Assembly (NCBI GenBank): GCA_900753095.1
Contig: CAADXT010000154.1
Span: forward strand, 1-16,852
Source: Eggerthellaceae bacterium
GTDB taxonomy: Bacteria; Actinomycetota; Coriobacteriia; Coriobacteriales; Eggerthellaceae
Direction of reading: 5' to 3'
Length of the DNA: 16,852 nt
Shown here: positions 13,781-16,852 of the stretch, piece by piece
How positions within the stretch are numbered: position 1 is the stretch's first letter
Layout of the letters: each line of letters begins with the position of its first letter
Position numbers and translations under genes: made by a program
Notes under the pieces: generated by a model
Seen by the model: the letters and a program-made list of their open reading frames with translations, nothing else
Database searches by the model: none
What the model was told of the DNA's origin: nothing

Positions 13781-14563
13781 TTAAAGGCTCAGGAGAAACG
13801 GCGAGCCCTTCCTCTTGGCTTTCGCCTTCGTGCCCGAGCCAGCAACGCCAAGGCCGCCAAAGCCGCTGCACGCATCGACGAATGCCTGGAATATTATCCT
13901 CTGATCATGATCTTTCTGCCACAGGAACTCAGGGTGCCACTGCACTCCCCACGTGAACGTTTTCGAGGAGTGGTAAAACGCCTCGACAAGCCCATCGGGG
14001 GAATACGCCATAGGGCATAGCTGGAACGACAATTCCCGGATCCCCTGGTGATGATAGCTGTTCACCGGAAGCGTGGTGGTTTTGAGCAGGGAACTCAAAG
14101 GGGTGTCGGGCATCAGCGAAACCTTATGCCAATGCCGATCGTACGGGCTCTTCATGCAGTGAGAGACCGCCGCCGGCATCTGCGAGGGGATGTCCTGATA
14201 CAGCGAGCCGCCCAATGCCGCATTGATGAATTGAGCGCCGCGGCAAATGCCCAGCAACGGAACGTCCCTGTTCAGCGCTTCGGAGAGCAGGGCGTATTCC
14301 AGCTCGTCGCGACGCGGGCACAGCTCGCCGCACGCAGGGTCGGGCTCTTCTTCGTACAAGGAGGGGCTTATATCGTTTCCCCCGGTAAACAGGAGGCCGT
14401 CGCACTCTTGCGCCATCAGCGCCGCATCGGCGGGAGCGAAGGGAAGGATTACGGGCAGGGCGCCGCACGCGGAAAGCGCCTCAAGGTATCCCGGTATCAT
14501 CCATACGCTTTCAAGGGCGTTGTCGTACAAGGGAGTAACGCCTATCAAGGGTTTCGTCCGCAT
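13781..14563 (-). CDS. Gamma-glutamyl-gamma-aminobutyrate hydrolase family protein (class I GATase, C26)
   Basis: 260 aa cytosolic hydrolase of the PuuD-like group, which cleaves gamma-glutamyl amide bonds, for example gamma-glutamyl-GABA to glutamate and GABA. Seen: GVTP at the N-terminus, oxyanion-loop region LLFTGGNDISP (57-67), nucleophile C107 in LGICRGAQ, and H210-E212 in WGVQWHPEF completing the triad. An upstream ATG 9 codons earlier exists, but the start here has AGGAGGT 7 bases before it and matches the family. The last about 20 residues are a basic, low-complexity tail. It follows the DAO-family gene after 87 bases. True substrate unknown. Confidence 0.85.
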   Translation of the reverse strand: MRTKPLIGVTPLYDNALESVWMIPGYLEALSACGALPVILPFAPADAALMAQECDGLLFTGGNDISPSLYEEEPDPACGELCPRRDELEYALLSEALNRDVPLLGICRGAQFINAALGGSLYQDIPSQMPAAVSHCMKSPYDRHWHKVSLMPDTPLSSLLKTTTLPVNSYHHQGIRELSFQLCPMAYSPDGLVEAFYHSSKTFTWGVQWHPEFLWQKDHDQRIIFQAFVDACSGFGGLGVAGSGTKAKAKRKGSPFLLSL

Positions 14564-14609
14564 ATGCCGCACCTCCTGTTTCCGCTTCACCTTCCCTGCT
14601 TGCGCTGCA

Positions 14610-14646
14610 ATGCGCGGCCCCGCCCTACCGGCTCGGGGCCGCGCAT
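14610..14646. other. 13-bp GC-rich hairpin between the oxidoreductase and hydrolase genes
   Basis: Perfect inverted repeat 14610-14622/14634-14646 just past the DAO-family stop. There is no T-run on either side, so it is not a standard terminator. It may protect the upstream mRNA or attenuate read-through into the hydrolase gene. Confidence 0.5.
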
Positions 14647-14650
14647 CTTC

Positions 14651-15784
14651 TTAGAACTTCGCCTTGAAACGGTCGTAATGAAGGCCGCTGATGTCGATGG
14701 TGCTCGATTCGCCCGTATCGATCAGCTCGGATAGGGCATAGCCTATCGCCGGCGAGATGCCGAAGCCATGAGCGTTGAAACCGTAGGCGGTTACCAAACC
14801 GGGGACTTCCTCGCAGCTGCCAAGAATCGGCACGCCATCAGGCGTGATGTCGATCCATCCTGCCCACGTCCTTACGATGTTCATCTCGGCAAGCTTCGGG
14901 AAGTACTTCATGATGCCGCGGCACACGCACGGGGCCGTGGTGGAGGTTCCCTTGGTTTTAAGGTCGTAGATGTCGAAGCCCTCCAGGTCGTCGTCGCCGC
15001 CGAACACAAACGAGCCGTGGTTGGTTTGCCCACCGTAGAAGTCGGCCTCGGCCGTGCCCAGCATGGTGTCGAACATATGGGGCTGGCCTTCGGTTACCAG
15101 GCAGTGGTCGATGCGCGGGCGAACCGGAGCGTTGATGCCCACCGTCGACAAGATCTCCTTCGACTGCGCGCCGGCGCATACCATGATGGTGTCTGCCTCG
15201 TATTCGCCGTGCTCGGCGATCACCTTGCGCAGGCGGCCCTTGACCTTGCGCAGCTCAAGCACTTTTTCGCCGGTGATGAACTTCACGCCCATGGCCAAGG
15301 CGTTCTTGTAGAAGCCGAGGCCCGTCTTGAGCGGGTTGGCGTGCCCGTCGGTTGGACACCAGCTTGCCCCGATAACCTCTTCCGAAAGGTACGGGTTGAT
15401 CTCGCGCGCCTCGTCTCCGCTGATCATCCCCACCCCAACGCCGCAGGCAGCAGCATTGTTCGCCAGGCGGGTAAGCGTTTTCAGGTGCTCCTCGGTTTTG
15501 CCCAGGCGCAGGTTGCCGCCCTGGTTGTACTCAACGTCAACGCCCAGCTCTTCTCCGAGGGTCGGCCAGATGTTCTTCACCCCGTACAAGGCCAGCGGCA
15601 GCTCACGCGGATCGCGGCCCGATTGGCGCACGCCGCCTGCGTTGCGCGAGGCGCCGCCGTTGAGCATGATCTCCTGCGCCTCAAGCACGATCACATTGGT
15701 TATGCCGCGTTTGGCCAGATAATAGGCGGTTGAGCATCCCTCGATGCCGCCACCGATGATGATTACGTCTGCTGTGGTGCTCAT
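14651..15784 (-). CDS. FAD-dependent oxidoreductase, DAO family
   Basis: 377 aa flavoprotein of the glycine/D-amino-acid/sarcosine oxidase superfamily, which oxidises C-N bonds of amino acids or secondary amines. Seen: N-terminal dinucleotide motif IIIGGGIEGCSTAYYLAKRG (8-27); GASRNAGGVRQ just after, the usual flavin-contacting segment; a substrate domain in the middle; and the C-terminal TPDGVPILG and YGFNAHGFGISPAIG FAD-binding region. It starts 12 bases after the [2Fe-2S] gene with AAGGAG. Paired with a BFD-like protein and an iron-sulfur flavoprotein, it resembles the beta/C subunit of octopine/nopaline oxidase or HcnC-type dehydrogenases that pass electrons to a partner instead of to oxygen. 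Confidence 0.85.
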   Translation of the reverse strand: MSTTADVIIIGGGIEGCSTAYYLAKRGITNVIVLEAQEIMLNGGASRNAGGVRQSGRDPRELPLALYGVKNIWPTLGEELGVDVEYNQGGNLRLGKTEEHLKTLTRLANNAAACGVGVGMISGDEAREINPYLSEEVIGASWCPTDGHANPLKTGLGFYKNALAMGVKFITGEKVLELRKVKGRLRKVIAEHGEYEADTIMVCAGAQSKEILSTVGINAPVRPRIDHCLVTEGQPHMFDTMLGTAEADFYGGQTNHGSFVFGGDDDLEGFDIYDLKTKGTSTTAPCVCRGIMKYFPKLAEMNIVRTWAGWIDITPDGVPILGSCEEVPGLVTAYGFNAHGFGISPAIGYALSELIDTGESSTIDISGLHYDRFKAKF

Positions 15785-15796
15785 CGCTTGCTCCTT

Positions 15797-16120
15797 CTAG
15801 AATCGCTCGTTGCCCAGCTCCTGCATCTGCAAGGGACGCTGCGGCGAACGTGCGTGGGGGTTCTGCAACTCTTCTACGGTGCAGCCGAGCTCGCGGGAGA
15901 GAATCCCCTTCACCAGCTTGGTGCACGTGCGGCCTTGGCAAAGTCCCATGGCGCAGCGGGTGAAGCGGCGAACCTCGGGAAAACGATACAGCCCCTCGTG
16001 AACGGCTCGACGAAGCTCGCCTTTGGTTACCTCTTCGCAGCGGCACACAATCAGATCGTCGTCAGGCTCCGGCTTGAACGGCTCAGCGGAAAGCCTGCGG
16101 ATGGTGGGAGTGGTTTCCAT
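15797..16120 (-). CDS. BFD-like [2Fe-2S] small subunit
   Basis: 107 aa. Seen: CRCEEVTKGEL with C26 and C28, and TRCAMGLCQGRTC with likely ligands C61 and C66 (C56 is an extra cysteine). This is the Fer2_BFD arrangement found as a separate subunit (HcnA-like) or as a tail on larger flavoproteins in opine and sarcosine-type dehydrogenases. It carries electrons between the two flavoprotein subunits. The ATG follows AGAGGA, 18 bases after the preceding stop. The short charged C-terminal tail has no recognisable motif. Confidence 0.85.
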   Translation of the reverse strand: METTPTIRRLSAEPFKPEPDDDLIVCRCEEVTKGELRRAVHEGLYRFPEVRRFTRCAMGLCQGRTCTKLVKGILSRELGCTVEELQNPHARSPQRPLQMQELGNERF

Positions 16121-16138
16121 GGTGCTTATCCTCTTCTC

Positions 16139-16852
16139 TTACGCGGTTAGGGCTTCAGCGGATGCTTTGAAGAAGCGCGCCTGATGGACGAATTCCTTGG
16201 GCACGCTCATGGTGAGAAGCGCCGTATGGTCGAAGGCCTTCGGGTTCATGACCTTCACCACTTCGGCTTCGCACACCGGCTTGCCGCTGCGGTCAAGCGC
16301 CTTGCCCTTCGTGCCCGCTTCGGGCAAGGGCAGAAACTCGTAGGGAAGCGTTACCTGCGCAGTGCCGTCGCCCGTATCCTCGTTCACAAGGAAGATGGCC
16401 TGACCAGGGCAAAAGGCCACGCATTTGCCGCAGTTGCTGCACTGGGCCTCGGTGTTGATGGTGGGTAAGATGGTGATGTTCGAGCCGACGTTGATGCAAT
16501 GGCGCGGGCACACGTCCTGGCACGGGTTGCACGGGATGTTCTGCGTGCACTCAACCACCGCATGCCAACCTTCGGCGTGCTTCACGCCGCCAAAGGAATC
16601 CACCTCTTCGTCGGTTACGTAACCGCGCTTCAGCAGGCTCTGCGAAAGGGGGATGCCCTCCTCTGTTTCGGTGAACACCTTTCCGCGGTTCTGCGGGGCG
16701 AACATGCCGATGCGCAAGCGGTCGAGTGCCCGGTAATGCTCCTGGCGATCCGCATCGGCGGTATCGGCGTCGATGAAGCCCAAGAACTCAGCAGCGGACA
16801 CGGCGGCGATGCGGCCTTCGATCATCGCAGAGCTTGCCTCTTCGATGATCGA
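16139..16852 (-). CDS. Iron-sulfur flavoprotein oxidoreductase, C-terminal part (5' end outside window)
   Basis: The frame stays open through the window end, and residues before the internal methionine (SIIEEASSAMIEGRIAA) fit the family, so the gene is cut by the window edge rather than starting at 16825. The visible part has the end of a pyridine-nucleotide-disulphide-type flavin domain, then two [4Fe-4S] sites: C-x5-C-x2-C-x3-CP around IPCNPCQDVCPRHC and C-x2-C-x2-C-x3-CP in CSNCGKCVAFCPG. A C-terminal domain of about 80 residues follows. It is probably the large subunit that passes electrons from the DAO subunit to NAD(P) or ferredoxin; direction and acceptor are inferred. Confidence 0.8.
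   Translation of the reverse strand, partial: SIIEEASSAMIEGRIAAVSAAEFLGFIDADTADADRQEHYRALDRLRIGMFAPQNRGKVFTETEEGIPLSQSLLKRGYVTDEEVDSFGGVKHAEGWHAVVECTQNIPCNPCQDVCPRHCINVGSNITILPTINTEAQCSNCGKCVAFCPGQAIFLVNEDTGDGTAQVTLPYEFLPLPEAGTKGKALDRSGKPVCEAEVVKVMNPKAFDHTALLTMSVPKEFVHQARFFKASAEALTA

Noticed and set aside
13265..14020. Plus-strand frames of 68-134 aa over the tRNA-Gly region
   Set aside because: They are translations of the structured element, the antisense of tRNA-Gly (GDGTRTRGYQLGKL-type peptide) and the antisense of the hydrolase gene.
14610..14646. Rho-independent terminator after the DAO gene
   Set aside because: Strong stem but no T-run on either side, so listed only as a hairpin.
1..16852. 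CRISPR array, insertion sequence or phage genes
   Set aside because: No regularly spaced repeats, transposase or phage-type protein is visible; the only repeats are the two tRNA-associated elements.

Overview
The window looks like chromosome of a GC-rich Gram-positive of the Actinomycetota, most likely class Coriobacteriia (Eggerthella/Slackia relatives). This rests on codon use, strong AGGAGG-type ribosome sites with some TTG/GTG starts, a lipoprotein PstS, and anaerobic amino-acid genes (NADP-type glutamate dehydrogenase, ornithine carbamoyltransferase, a ferredoxin-linked DAO-type dehydrogenase). The assignment is inference; no rRNA gene is present.

Layout. 1-483: tRNA-Lys(CTT) and tRNA-His(GTG) on the minus strand, with a structured repeat element downstream of tRNA-Lys. 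642-1571: a lipid (diacylglycerol-type) kinase on plus. 1648-6868, all minus: glutamate dehydrogenase, arginyl-tRNA synthetase, a D-amino-acid aminotransferase, and an ornithine carbamoyltransferase whose stop lies 8 bases before the aminotransferase start. 6951-10995, minus: a complete high-affinity phosphate operon transcribed pstS-pstC-pstA-pstB-phoU, tightly packed with 8-base overlaps. 11217-13237, plus and divergent: a two-component system (PhoB/PhoP-type regulator and a PhoR-type kinase) that very probably controls the pst operon from the shared 220-base control region. 13238-13709: a second copy of the structured element and tRNA-Gly(CCC). 13781-16852, minus: a class-I glutamine amidotransferase-type gamma-glutamyl hydrolase preceded by a three-gene oxidoreductase set (FAD DAO-family subunit, small [2Fe-2S] BFD-like protein, and the C-terminal part of a flavoprotein with two [4Fe-4S] clusters, cut by the window edge).

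Two things stand out. First, tRNA-Lys and tRNA-Gly are each followed by the same kind of roughly 200-300-base non-coding element. It carries an exact second copy of that tRNA's own 3' end, an inverted copy of its T-arm, and several hairpins whose stems differ between the two copies by compensating changes. A long 104-base stem-loop and a terminator with the same loop belong to the same unit. This looks like a mobile or transcribed structured element specialised for tRNA 3' ends; I cannot name it. Second, PstS is circularly permuted: the half that is normally C-terminal directly follows the lipoprotein signal, and the normally N-terminal half ends the protein.
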